64,000 nt of DNA. It comes from Straminergon stramineum (lineage: Eukaryota; Streptophyta; Bryopsida; Hypnales; Calliergonaceae). A program made the translations under genes and the position numbers. The stretch spans positions 8,556,001 through 8,620,000 of the forward strand of contig OY987267.1 in assembly GCA_963920665.1 (NCBI GenBank). The letters are read 5' to 3'. The notes below the pieces were generated by a model that was given only the letters and a program-made list of their open reading frames with translations, ran no database searches and had not been told where the DNA came from. Shown here in pieces: positions 35,955-48,721 of this stretch. Numbering within the stretch: the stretch's first letter is position 1; every line of letters starts with the position of its first letter.

Positions 35955-38068
35955 CATGCCTCAACATCCGCCTGCACCACCTACCTTGCGTGTAGTTCAA
36001 GTAGGCGAAACACCTCTACTTGTTTATCTAATCACATCAACCCTAAAGTGGGCTGCATCCCTAACTTCACGTCTAGAGCCCTAGAATTGGTCGAGGGAAC
36101 TGATCGAGTCGGCGTAGTAAAGATGGCCGATCCTTTTCAGACATACTTGTACCAAACAAGTAGGACATTGTACATGAGTCTTGTGTCAAAATTGGCATCC
36201 CGGCTTGACCTACTTGATGTCTTGATCCAGGTGGAATCCGAAGGCTTTTTCCCTCGCCATCTAGTTCTGTTTTGGGTTAGCTCCATGCTTGATCAGGGGG
36301 CCAATTCTAGCAAGGCTGCTCAAGACAACTTGCACGAGGGACGTGACCGCTTTTGGAAAGGCCTAGGTACAATCACCAGTGCCCTTCAACATCTTGCACT
36401 AGGATTTATTTGAATTATTTGTGAATACCCTAACGCATGGTCCACACATAGCCATTCATTGTTGCAAAGAAACGTGTCTCATTCAATTAGGGTATTTGTT
36501 GCATTGGGTCTTTTTGCATCCAACTTCCTTATTGTTTCTAGCAGATCGTCAATTAGCACATGTACTTTTGCTTAAATACATCTTTAATCCAAATTATGCT
36601 TTAATTCTTAAATGAAATGAAAACCTTGATGCAATGAAACTGTGGTGCAATTGCAAGACCAATGCCAGTTACAAATTCAACCTGTTCGAGGTGATGCTTA
36701 TTCTTTTTCTTTAACTGTATGTTTGGTTTGAATGATATGTAGGATCTACAAATGAGACGTTCTTTTGGTCACCACAAGAAGTCCAAGCTTTTGGAGAAAT
36801 ACTGGCTTCTAAGTCGTCCATGATGAGCTCACTCGTGGCCGGCTTAGGGAAAGCTGAGCTTCATTTTTCTAGGAGCAGTGAATTGAAGTGCGAGATAGGG
36901 GCGTTGGACACCGCTTGTGTGAAATGGGAAGTGCTGGGGAATATGATAGCAAACAAGCCCCCTAAATGGCAACTGAACCTCTACGATTGGCGCATAAAAA
37001 GGAGCCAATCCATATTTGGTGAAAGGCAAGCTCCAATCCTTGCGCGCCTCTGTGCATCAAGGATGTTTCCACATCTAACTCCAAGTGTCATTCTTTGTTA
37101 TTTTATCATTTGTCATATAATTTTCAATTTGCTTACAACAAGGAACTGGTGCTGTTTTGAGTTGTCTAACTGAAACTCGTAAAGAGTGGTTTTTGAGTTG
37201 CCCTATAGAAACCTCATAGAGTCTACCTGAACCTCAGATCTAATATACTAATCCCAAACTTTGGTCAACTCTGAGGTCTCCGTTGGGTAACTCAAAAAAC
37301 ATCTAATCAAACAATAGAAAGTCCTAGTTTTCGGAGCTTTAATTTCAGCTTCACATTTTGGTGCTTTGAAATGTACCATTTTAATGAATATGGCCATGCA
37401 TTCTCTTGTTCTGTGTTGTGCCATCTGCATTTAGATGCTTTTGAGAATCAAAAAGTCAAGATAATACTCCACATGATTGAAAGTTCTATGTTTGATTTTG
37501 ATTTGAAATTGGCAAGAATATTGTATTGTGGGTAGTTCATGATATATTATACGCCAAGACGCTAGTTGTCAATGCCGCTGATTCCTCCCTCGAAATCGGT
37601 GGAAAAGTAGGCATAAATATTGTGCCCGAGTTGAGTGATGCTTTGAAAACTGCAGGGTTGAGTGCTTCTAGTGTTGGCGTGACCCACACTCATGAGAGTA
37701 CGAAGAGCTTGGAATTTGGAGCCACAAACGAGGCCACTATGCAGTCGTTGCCAGCATCTAGGGTTCCAAACAAAGTCATGGTTGGTTTCTGGCTTTGGGG
37801 CTTCATGTTCAATTCTTCAGGCGACTATGTTGACTACTATAAGGACCCAAGCCCTGTGATGCCTATTCATCGCGCAGGGCTAGGAACTAAACTATCTCAC
37901 AGCAACCAGCGCACACAAATCCGTAGCTTCCATGTGAAACCTGCTCTTGAATACGATAGTGATGAGGACGAGGAAGATGAGGATGACGAGGAAAACGAAG
38001 GAGGCGAAAATGAGGGCGATGATGCCGATGACATTGCAAATGACGATGATCTTGCTGGAAGATCTTAA
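35955..38068 (+). CDS. Unknown multi-exon gene with acidic tail (weak gasdermin-like pattern)
   Basis: Three open segments appear to join. Exon 1 runs to 36366; the frame is open from 35955 and the first ATG is at 36123. Exon 2 is 36743 to about 37091, and exon 3 runs from about 37517 to 38068. The exon 1/2 junction is good (CTAG/GTACAA, ATGTAG/GATCT); the exon 2 donor is unclear. Exon 3 has alternating hydrophobic strands starting 'VVHDILYAKTLVV', a Trp-rich 'GFWLWGFMF', and an Asp/Glu-rich tail (37,950-38,050). No stops break it. The layout recalls gasdermin N-terminal domains ('DPFQTYLY' then 'LLDVL' in exon 1), but the match is weak. It is divergent from the TPR-CHAT cluster. Confidence 0.4.
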
Positions 38069-38739
38069 CTGGTGGCCGATTGTAGAGATTGATGGGTAGG
38101 TAGAGGTGCTACTTGACGAGGTTTAAGTTATGCTTAGGGTAAGCCACTACTTGATTATAGTAGAGCCATTTTCAAATAGTCACAATTATTGCAAGATGTG
38201 CAAGCAGTTATTAGCACAAAGAATTATGAATATATTTTGGTCAGTTTCGGAAGCATGTAAGGAAAAGGACTAACATCTAGTAGAGTTATAGCAGATATCA
38301 AATCCTTGTGCAACTTCATAGGCTCCAAAATGTTACAAAGCAATCAACGTGAGGTTGCACACATCTACACCAATTTCGTTGTAGATTCGTTGTCATGATG
38401 TTTCAATAAGGTATCAGGGTTGTAAATCTTGCGGATGGTAGAACCGTGACCTATAGTTATGGTGGAGGGGCTTGGGTAAATGGCACATGGAAGGCCTTAA
38501 ACCACCCTCCCTTGCTTCATTTGATAAGCATTCTCAATGCATTTGATTAGTGAGTTCCATTGAACAGTTTTGTAAATAGTCTAGGACTGGATCATGGGTA
38601 GTTTGCTGTAGTGACTTAAGAAATTTTTACAAAATTGAGAACTTGCTCGAATTCTCTTAAAACACGAGGCAGTTGTTGGGTTTTTATATCTTTGCATGGC
38701 AACATAGATAAGATTCTAAAGTGAGGGCGAAGACAAATT

Positions 38740-40199
38740 AGTGTAGGTGCCTTTAACCTTCAATTTCTACTTTGCTTGTAATGGTCAAATGCCAAATTTA
38801 TAAGGACTACTTCATCAATTTCATACACTCTGGCGCAAGGGAGGTGAAATTGAAATTGAACATCTGGAAAAATAATAGTGGTGAACTAAGCATTATGGTT
38901 GTGGTTTTCTGTTGTGTAGATAGTTGAAACCTGGTTACTTGCTAACAAGATGATGAAAGGGCTAGCGACTCTAAGGGATCTTTCTGCCTTGAGTGTAGGG
39001 GACATTGACAACCATAACGCTGGACCTTCTTGCAGTTTGGATCCAAGCTCTTCTTGCTCTACAAAATCCTTTTCTGGAGTTGCTACTGTTCGAAGAGGTG
39101 GCTGCAACAGATGGGATTCAAGCAATGAGGTGGAGAGTGTGATTGAGGATTCCAGAGTTGATTGGAGTGAGCTGAGCTCAAGCAATGACTCAAATAGCTA
39201 TTAGGGAAAGCAACCACGAGATCTTTGAGAGTCTTCAAGTACAACCGAAGTGTCAGAGATGGTTAAAATGTGTTGTTGCACCTGGTGATATTTCATTGGG
39301 GCCCAAAATCGCAGAGGGAGGTTAGGCGGAAATTTTTGAAGTCAAAGTTTGCTCCAAAAGAAGGGACCTTGGTAGTGTTTTGAAGGTATTCAAGAAAGGT
39401 TATTCTCTACAAAATCTAAAGTTCCAATGGCTTGACGGTCTCCTTTTCGTGGGCCAATTCTCAACGTTGTTCCAAGGTGGCATGGTATTGGAGGATGACA
39501 GGTTCGCCCTTTTGTTGCCTAGGTGAGTGACATGGATTTGTAGAGGCTCACTAATGTTACCCTGGATAAATTTTCCCCCTTCTTTGTCCATTACGGAAGG
39601 CCTCCACTTGAAGAACTTAGAGCCTATAAATCTAAATGTGCGCACTTTGAATACTCTACACCAATCTTCAATGAGCAGTGTGCAGAACGAATAATGTATC
39701 ACATTGCTTTGGAGATGAAGCATTTACACTCTGTACATATTCTTCGTCAAGACCTCAAAGCATCCAACATTTTGCACTCAGTGGTGTCAAGAGGCATTAG
39801 CATTTGTGTGGTGGATTATGAAAGCTCCATCGGGGTTGTCAGAACTACCTTTTGGAGAGCACTTGAAATCTTGAAACAATTGAAGGAGTGCAAGTCAGGG
39901 ATTCACTTCACGCACTAGACTGATGTATACGGCTTTGTGATAACATGCTACAAAATTTGGATTGGACATATTCCATTTGAAGAACATAGTTCCATGATTA
40001 TAGCCATTTCCTAAATGTAGCAAGACTTGCATTGCCAACTCATGTTCCTTCTTGGGTGAAGAGTTTGATAAAGAGGTGCTAGCACCAAAACCCATCAAAG
40101 AGACCTTCCTTATTTGCTATTGTCGAAGAGTTGGAGTCACATCCAATACTTTATCCATTGCTACTTTCAGGCAATGTACATAGACTCCTAGCTCATTAA
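38740..40199 (+). pseudogene. Protein kinase pseudogene
   Basis: Kinase motifs occur in order across frames. These are a glycine-loop-like 'GPKIAEGG' and 'AEIFEVKV' (around 39,302-39,345), 'LGSVLKVFKKGYSLQNL' with the Lys region, and 'MYHIALEMKHLHSVHILRQD' (39,694-39,755). Then come 'LKASNIL', 'VVDYESS' in place of DFG, 'FWRALEIL' for the APE motif, 'TDVYGF', and a C-lobe 'VPSWVKSLIKRC' ending at TAA 40197. Stops lie at 39323, 39541, 39916 and 40080 (the last at the invariant-type Trp of 'CW'), and frameshifts lie between 39,350 and 40,020. The HRD triad reads R-Q-D. The 38,950-39,204 stretch is an open Ser-rich N-terminal segment. Confidence 0.75.
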
Positions 40200-42415
40200 T
40201 TTTGCCAGATTGAGTAATGTTTACTTTGAGAGAGCTTCAGAAGTCTTGAGCTAGGGTGACATGGAACAAGGTCGTGACGTCATTAAATAGAATTACTTGG
40301 GAGACTCCTCGTCTTGCATCCCTTTCCAAATTCAAATGCAATCCATTCATATTGTTATCAAACTCATGAATCTCTAGTATTCTATGTTATAGTAGGTATG
40401 TTTCTTTTGGTATGCTACAGAAATTTTGTATATGTTCTACGTGATCATAAGTTGGAATGGAACATACTTGGGCAAGAGTTCAGTCATTGACCAAAGTCTT
40501 CTCTGTATTTCATGTTTGTTGACTCTGGAATAAAGGTAGGAAGGCATAGTAGCTTGATTATGTGAAGATGTGAAGTGGACTTGACCTACGATAGAACCAC
40601 CCATTACCAACCAAGAGCCATGGACAACTTATAGGTAATGGGAAATTCAACAGAGAGATGACGGATATCTAACCATTAGTTTCTTGGTTTCCCACCATCT
40701 TCTAGCCATCATTATTACAACACATGTGCTTCGTTTTGAGAGCCAAATTAATCTTTAGATGAGCAATGATGGAAGACTCTATGTGTTGGGGATGGATGCA
40801 GGCCAACTTTTGGCTTCTAAAATTTATAACAATTTGAATTTCAAGAAAAAAATTATGAAAATTTGACAACGCCCATCATTTCTATCTCTCTACATGGCAA
40901 AAAATGAACATTGCCTTCTACTACTCCAGATCATGCACAAAATGCTTAAGTGGTTGGGTATAGGTGGTTCTACTATAGACATGGTTACCTTGCTAGGTCA
41001 GAATCAAGGGTTAACCAGAAATGACCTTGATTTTGCCATTGATTGATCCTCACAAAAGAATTGAAGTCCACAATGTGCATCTATGGCATTTTTGGAAGAA
41101 TTTCATAGTTAGTGTATGATCCTTCCCAAGGAGTCAGTAAAGTTCGTTACTTGCCCAATTGGTCTGCTTCAAATACTCGGTTGTGTGCTGAGTTAGTTTG
41201 TGCAAATCAATATATCGATGGCTCAGTAGTGATCTTTCACCACACCAAGAAAGACCTTCATTGACGTAGACGTGGGGCATGACAATGTTCAGAATAAAGC
41301 TCATATTCTGGCAAGTCTTAACCTCATACTTGAATTTTGTCAAATTCTTTCATGTCTTCTACTATGGTGGATACATGAATTATGAAATAAATGTACTTTA
41401 ATTCCATGAAAAATGGAGTTTGTTTAGAAAAGTCTCCCTCTCATTTCTTTCCTACATTGTACAATTCAAGTCCCTCATTGAGCAAACTTCAGGTACCTGG
41501 GACTTGTACAGAATGTGTGTGAACGAAGCATAATGGGGCACCATATGTCCAAAGACCCACGACAAAAACCCAAAAATGCAAAATACACAATGCACCAAAA
41601 GAAGTAGATTGCAATCCAATGTACCACTCAATGAAACGAAACCAAATGAAACCACCTAATGGAAAATGACAAAGGTGCAAAATCTCCTTAGCAAATTGAT
41701 TTGGCATGTTTATCTGACAATAGCCAAGTCGCCATCACCGTTTCAAACAGAAAGGCACAATCCTACACAGGTTTACAATAAGATTTCAATTTCTTCATTG
41801 AGCAACCGTTTGGCAGTGAACCCAAAAAACCAGATTGACAAGGCCATAAACAGGAATTGCCGGTATGCTCTGTAAGTGGGGGTGATGCAGGCACACCGCA
41901 GCCTATGCCAAAAGCCAAAAACTCACAATAGCTCTACTAAAGCTCATTATTGTAAGAAACACTTGTCAATTTTGCCAAATGTGCAGAAACAGGGTTTTTA
42001 CTTGTTTCTTCAAATAAAAAAAAGAACAAAAAATTAGCACTTGCAGAATGTGTTCAGAATGGAGGTCAAAGCAAAATATGCGGCCATCCGCTAAGATTTA
42101 TTCAAGATTTCAATTTGTTGTTACCAAAAACAATTCAACATTCTGATTTTCAAGTTCTTTGAACTGTTTTTGCTACTAGTTTTGCATTGAACCCTGTAAC
42201 GTCACTGTGGACACTAAATGTCTGATGGATGACATTGAATCTTCTTTGTAAGATATCTTAGAAGTGCAAATGTTCTGATCCTTGGAATTTTGTGTGAAAA
42301 GGGGAGGTCTTGTACAATAATTTGACCTCCAATGAGTGCCCTTTGTGTTTTTTTAACAACTTATTCACATGGTATCAAAAATGATGATTTTTATGATGAC
42401 AAGCACGTCCTTGCA
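40200..42415. other. Intergenic DNA
   Basis: No frame with protein motifs is seen on either strand. Composition is intermediate up to about 41,900 and AT-rich after that. Confidence 0.5.
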
Positions 42416-42418
42416 AGG

Positions 42419-42569
42419 TTAACCTTACAAGGATGCTATGAACCTAAAAGGTCCAATGGATGACTTTCATTGTTAACTAAAGAAACAAAGAAAACACCTA
42501 TGGGTCCAATAATTAGAAGTATTTTTGTGACTACCTTCATCATGGGGGACGGCATCCTTCTAGGGCTAA
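42419..42569. repeat. Small inverted-repeat element, copy 1
   Basis: About 151 bp bounded by 'TTAACCTTACAAGG' and its imperfect reverse complement, similar in length and sequence to 42,717-42,866. Shared interior blocks include 'GTCCAATAAT' and 'GTGACTACCTT'. Confidence 0.55.
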
Positions 42570-42716
42570 GCTTATCTCTATTCTTTTTCACAATCCTATG
42601 TTGTTGAGTTGTAATCTCTCAAATTTTTTACTACACTTTCAAATTGACATTAAGCTAGAAAGTGAGAAGGTTTGGAAATGTTGATTTTTGTGAAGAACCA
42701 TTACACTCAAGTCTTA

Positions 42717-42866
42717 TTAACCCTTAAAGGACAATGAGGTCCAAAAGTGGTTGATGGATGACATCACTATTCATTGTAGAAACAAAGAATGCACCTAGTA
42801 TTGGTCCAATAATCGGACCATTTTTGGTGACTACCTTGGTCACGGTGGCCGGCCTTCAAGGGTTAA
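42717..42866. repeat. Small inverted-repeat element, copy 2
   Basis: About 150 bp beginning TTAACCCTTAAAGG and ending CCTTCAAGGGTTAA, an imperfect terminal inverted repeat of about 14 bp. The two copies are 298 bp apart in the same orientation. A further faint copy of the inner 'GATGGATGACAT' block lies near 42,222. Confidence 0.55.
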
Positions 42867-43930
42867 ATTAGTCACATCTCTAATCAATCACACAATAACC
42901 AATCACTCCTACTTTAATTTCTTTGCAAGTTACAAATCCACACATACTTTTGAAAATGACACATGAAGCAAAGATGGCCAAAAAAAATCATACAATCTAT
43001 TAATGGAACCTCATACACAAACCTGGTCTAGTTCTAATTAATATGCAACAAACTTAACCTTGAAAGGATGAGACCTATTGCCAAAGTATTGTATTTTGCC
43101 AACCAAATGATCCAATTTAATATGGAATAGTAGGTGCATTCTTCATTTCTACAATAATCTTGAAAGTTATCCATAAGATACTTTTGGGCCTCAACTGTTT
43201 TCCAAGGTTAATCCTTGAGGTGAAAATACCCCAAAACATTTGTGTACCCAAACAGGTCAAAGCTTCTAACTATTGTGTACTATTGGTATTTCCATTTGAG
43301 TTGAAAATTTGAGGATTTTTTTTGTCTAAGATACACTATTAGGACAAGAAATTTGGGAGCATCATCATTTATGGATCAGTGATTATAAAGCAATGAAGTG
43401 AAGGATGTCTACAATAGTATCTACTGAATCTAAGGCTACGATGTTTGAAGGAGCATTTCTTAGAGTTTTTTCATTATATGATTACAAAATTTGGTGAGCT
43501 TGTGCCTTAATTTTTCGTTAGTATTCCTGAAAATTTTCATGAGCTTTGGACTTAATCTCAATTGGTTATGGGGAAAATAGCAACCGGGAGAGAAGTTTTG
43601 AAGTATGTAGGAGCAGTAATTTATAAGTCAATTGCAATAATTTAGTTACTACATATGAACAATAGTTCACAATCATTTGAAATTTTTCATGGAAGTTTTC
43701 TACAAGATATCTAAAGTGGTTCCAAAAATTCATATTGTTTGAAAATAGGGTTTTGAAGTTATAGAAGCTCAAAATTGACATTGTAAATTGTATGTAGTAG
43801 AAGCTAGGGAAATTTAGGTAGGAAAAAAAGATTCAGGATACATTTAGGGATAATTAGTTGTAAAAAAGAAAAGGAAGTACTTCAAGGCTCTTCAAGGCAC
43901 TTCAAAGAAATTCACTATTACAACAAAGGG
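42867..43930. other. AT-rich intergenic DNA
   Basis: Nothing definable between the small inverted-repeat elements and the gag-like remnant. Confidence 0.5.
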
Positions 43931-43934
43931 CTTT

Positions 43935-44235
43935 GTGAGTTTGTGCCATCCCAAATCCACTTGCAAAAGACACCGCAACCACCAAGACTCGAAAGGAGTG
44001 ATTGGCATCATCAATGAGTCCTCAATGTTAGGGGATATATGGAGCAAGATCCTTGTTGTTTTGAAGTGTGGGGCTGAAGATATCATTTGTCAAAGATTAT
44101 TTTGTCTACTCTTAGGCAAAATAAAAAGCAAATCAAAATGAGAAAAAAGTAAATGGTGTAATTGTGGCAACACATACCACAAGGCAAACTACTGTATGGG
44201 AGGCAATCCATTCATGATCACCCCCCCCCTTCTAG
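43935..44235 (+). pseudogene. Retrotransposon gag-like remnant with zinc-knuckle trace
   Basis: One frame runs from 43,935 through a TGA at about 44,139 to a TAG near 44,235. After a Lys-rich stretch it contains 'CNCGNTYHKANYC', which keeps the C-x4-H-x4-C part of a CCHC zinc knuckle, with the first Cys spacing altered. Knuckles of this kind are typical of Ty1/copia and Ty3 Gag proteins. No pol motifs are seen nearby. It is a fragment. Confidence 0.4.
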
Positions 44236-44239
44236 CAAT

Positions 44240-45110
44240 GTAGGCCACTCTCTTTCTACACAAGAGGAGATGAACAATGGTTAATTACAATGCAATTCCC
44301 ATTGCAATTGTGGCACATTGTAATTATTCTACAAGACTTTCAATATTGCAATCAACCCTTAGAGGATTTTGCAACCACCCTTTGGTTGGAAATAGGAAGG
44401 TCTATATGACCAAAGTAGGAGGAATAGAATTTTCTACTCAAAAATTCATAGTAATTATATATTCAGAAATAAAAATCTAAAAAATTATGGAAACCTTTTG
44501 AACTCTATTTCTGTACACTGGAAAATTTCCCCATTGAACAAACCCACCTTGCAAATACGTGTAACTACTTAAGTGGTTAGAAATGGGTTGCCTCCCTTAT
44601 CTTTCGCTAGAGATGTTAGATATTCTAAACCAATTTACTTCAAATGTTACTATTTGAAATCTTTTATATAATTTAACTGTCTTTTTTTTGCACCTTTTCT
44701 CTTTATAATATCCCATGTCGAAATTGTCCCTCTGACATACACATGCACAGCTTGCTGGTATGTAATCTCCAGAGGTCACTACTGTAGATGAATCTTAAGA
44801 ACAGAAATCATCCAAGACCAACTGAAAACAACTGAAATCATCCACAAACGGACTTCATCCAGGCGCTCCGCAATAGTGTTCACCGAAGAGATCCTGTCCT
44901 AATTCTTCAGCAACCGGCCCTCCGAGACGAACAGCGCACAACCTTCTCGTTTCCCACCCTCCGCATTCGCATCTAGAACGCGCTCCATCGGATCGCACCT
45001 CAATCCTCCGACAACGAAGCTGCGTCCAATTTCTTCTAACATTCCGATTTCGCTCACAAAACTTCCCAGTTATATTAAGTAAAAGGTCCAGCTCTCTGTT
45101 TTCCCCAGCT
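44240..45110. other. Intergenic DNA and 5' region of the SDR gene
   Basis: No gene is seen. The last 250 bases before the ATG at 45,111 rise in GC content and probably hold the SDR promoter and 5' UTR. A TATA-like TATATTAAG lies at 45,071-45,079, but it may be too close to the ATG to be the functional TATA box. Confidence 0.4.
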
Positions 45111-47474
45111 ATGGCGATGATCGGGCGCTTCATTAGCCGCGGCGCCCGTGCTCTGGATTGGAGTCGACGCAGTTTTGCTTCTTCCGCTACTTCTGATGGT
45201 GTTAGTACCGGTGATGACGAAGCAGCGCCCTCTCGTGTTCCACAGCACTTTGGTCCCGGGAAGCTTATTGGAAAGACGGCACTTATTACAGGTTAGTGCG
45301 CCGATTGTGCTAGCTTATTTTGTTAGCTCTTCTGAGCTTTTGTATTTCTTGGAGAGTGATTGATTGGTGAATTTGGAAGTGGAGGTGATTGCATTCGTGG
45401 AGAGGAAGGTCTGTGAGGGTTCTAGGAGGTGCAGTGGTGGAAGGCGGCTTGGTAGCCCTATCTTTCACCGTTTACTTCAATTGGTGAAGCAAAATTTGGT
45501 CAATGCGGAGGAGACGAGCGCAAACCACTGTTTAGGGATGAGGTAGGGGTGTCTTAACGTCATTTAGCAATGATCCAGGGGTGTGTTTGGAAGTCGTGGA
45601 GGCTTGTTAGCAGTTCATTTTGTTGACATGATGTATCGAATCATCCTGTAGTTAATTGTTAGTTTTAGTCTCCATTCAAACTGGTTCTTACTTTCAAGAG
45701 TGAGCTTCTTTTCCTACCTAGCTAGTTTTTTATTCTTCCTCCAAGGTAGTCTTCACTTTCAAGATGGCATAATGTATTGCCTCTTGCTAATCTTAGGTAC
45801 AATTTGTCCTGATGAAGTTTTGGGGGAGTTATTCAAGTTTGTAGTTGGCTTTTTTGATTTGACGTGCAGCAATTCACTTATGCGGATCCCTCTTAAAAGC
45901 ATCTGTGTTCTTTGTTTTTCTTCTTTTAAAGGAATCTGCATGAGTGTACGCTTTTACATTAATCACTAATCACAAACCATTTGGATATAGGAGCTGGAAG
46001 TGGAATTGGACGGCATGCGGCATTGTTGTTTGCGCAGGAGGGAGCTTCTGTGGTTGTGTCTGACCGGAATTTAGCAGCTGCTTGTCGAACAGTTGATGCA
46101 ATGCATGAGCTAAATGGCCAAGGAGTTGCAGTAGGTGGTGATGTTTCTATTGCTGATGACGTCGCAGCCATGGTTGCCAAAGCAGAGAAGGTAAATAATT
46201 TTCATTTCTAATGTGTTGTTGGAAGACCAAGATTCCATTTGATTCTTATTGGTGAGATCGTTTAGTTACAAAATATATTGATGTGAGAGTGTAGCTCACC
46301 ATCCAACCACAGAAAAAAGAAAAAGATATTGAGAGATATGCTCGACTCAACTATATCTCCTTCACCCAAAAAGTTACTTCATAGAATGTCCAAATGGCTT
46401 TCTATATATCATAGAGTATGTCTTGACTTATTAGGTGCATTGTGCACTTAGTTACTAATTGTGCAAGCTTCTTATCTTACAACTACCTATGTCCTAAACT
46501 TCTCTAAGCCACCTCTAAATCCATAGACTTTAGGTTAAATAAGCTACCTTAAAATAATTCGATTCGAACAGAGATTGCTTTAATTGATTATGTCATGAGA
46601 AGGATGTTCACTAAATAAATCGATTGTGAATTAGTTGTAGAGAAAGTATCACACCTTGCACTGGCTAAGGATGTCAAACTTCCTGCAGGTCTATGGTGGG
46701 CTTCATGTCATTTTCAACAATGCTGGTATTATGGACTCTGGAGATGACAATGTTATCAACACTCCTGACGATGTGATTGACCGAACTTTGGCTATCAATG
46801 TTAAAGGGGTGATATATGGATGCAGGTAATGTGTTTTTCCCTTTAGACATTAAATACTTTTTAAGGTAGGGTCACTCCAAATCCAGCAGGTTCCCAAAAT
46901 TGTGCCCTAAAACATCCAGACAAATTTTCTCGATTTTACATGCACTACGTTACTGATCCGTTAATGAATTCTTAGTTCAAGTCTCAAATGTCATGGGAAA
47001 ACAAGAATTCCAAGGTTCAGGGTAACATTATTGAGAATTCTTTCAAGATCCCTAAATTTTTTGGCGTGTAGGTATGGAATTCCGGCCATTATCAGATCCG
47101 GAGGCGGTTCGGTGATTAATACAGCGTCCTTTGTAGCATTCATGGGGGCAGCAACCCCTCAAATTGCGTACACAGCTAGCAAAGGAGCAGTACTCGCACT
47201 TACACGGGAACTAGCTGTAATTCATGCCAGAGAAGGAGTACGAGTAAACTCTCTTTGTCCAGGACCCTTGAGAACGGAGCTTCTGATGAAATTTTTGGAT
47301 ACCGAAGAGAAAAAACAGAGGAGACTCGTTCATATCCCCATGGGTCGCTTTGGGGAGGCAGTAGAGATGGCAAAGGCAGCCCTCTTCCTCGCATCGAGTG
47401 ACAGCTCGTACATGACTGGCGCTAGCCTGCTTGTTGATGGTGGGATAACTTCGGCATATGTGACGCCGGAATGA
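45111..47474 (+). CDS. Short-chain dehydrogenase/reductase, predicted mitochondrial or plastid
   Basis: Four exons (45111-45291, 45991-46190, 46689-46825, 47072-47474) join in phase to 306 residues, the usual SDR length plus a leader. The first 25 residues are rich in Arg, Ser and Ala and lack acids apart from one Asp, like an organelle transit peptide. The Rossmann motif is 'TGAGSGIG' (60-67). An Asp after the second strand ('VVVSD') favours NAD(H). 'GDVS', 'NNAG' (137-140), Ser192, Tyr206 and Lys210 ('YTASK') complete the classical SDR active site. All introns are GT-AG. It resembles plant ABA2/secoisolariciresinol-dehydrogenase-type SDRs in general form, but the substrate cannot be deduced. 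It appears intact and is the clearest functional gene of the window. Confidence 0.9.
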
Positions 47475-48721
47475 GACATCTACAAAGGCTCGACTAGTAG
47501 TTCGACAGTCTAATCAGTGAACTTTCAACTGTATGTTTATACCGGAAGCCCTCCATAGTTATCAGCTAGTGTAAGGCCATCGTAACCTAAATCAGGGGTA
47601 GGAAAAAAAAACATTTGGTGTCCACGATGCTCGTGTTGAAGACGCTAAATTGTAGATTCACGTCTGCCTCTTTCTCTGATCATCCTTCAACCTAGGAAGG
47701 GACCAACTAGAACCGGTGAGCTTAAGACCAGTAGTGTTCACCCATCACAGTTTTGACATCAATTCATTGGTCCTTCGAAATTCCGTATCGATGATGTTCA
47801 GAGGTCGAGAACCTTTTATTTAAAAATTCACAATTCAATGATAAGTTGTCTTCAGAGTGATGCCATCCCAATATAATATGTTCTCACTACATACACTTCA
47901 TATGCTCATAGAGTTTGATGTGTTCTCAATAGCCTTACGCACTAATATGTTTATGGTATTTGATGCGCTCTCATGTACTACATGCATTTCATAAATTTAT
48001 AGTATTTTGATGTGTTCATACGTTTATAGAATTTTAACGTTACCACCTTACTCGAGGTTCTTCACGGAATCATCTCGCCAGCTTCAAAATCCGTTTGTTT
48101 TCCAAAATTCGTGCGTACATCTAGCGAGAGTCCAGAAACCAAATTCCTGGGCCATCTGCAAGCTCCATGAACATCAAGCAAATAGACTTCAGTTATCCTG
48201 GACACTGAACCAGATTTCTTACTATGCTACTTCGAATGTAAAGAACTTGACAATTCTCTTCCGTATCGTCATTGGCTCTGCTGAATCGATCTGCGTCTTC
48301 AGAAAGCATTGAAGGCTGTGCTTGTTCTCAGATTTTCCTCAGCGAACTCGATACAGTAGTGAAGTGGAAGTAGTGGTAGTAGTAGCAATCTGCGAATGCC
48401 AGCACTCAGCGTTCAAGTTGACAGCAACGCACCAACATGCACTCACAACCAATAGCAGTATTTTAACTATACAAAAACAGTTCTGTATTCACAGTACAAA
48501 AACTGTCATAATGTCCCTCAGCTCAGGCCCAACAAGAGTGTAAAAAAAAGTATGATCATCCCAGGAGGGCAAAGGTTCCAGAAGTCAACAGTAGCAGTAA
48601 GGCATGCTATGAAAAGGAAGGGTTGATTTTCTTCGTTGCAAATGAAACCTCCTTCCCTTTCTTTCTAAAGAAAAAGGTGGGGGTTGGTGAGGAAGGGTCA
48701 TTAAGGAACAGTTGGTTGTTG
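47475..48721. other. Convergent intergenic region between the SDR and B3 genes
   Basis: Holds the 3' regions of two genes transcribed toward each other. Around 47,880-48,040 a 'TGTTCTCA'/'GATGTGTTC' motif recurs several times in a loose array. No coding signal is seen. Confidence 0.5.
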
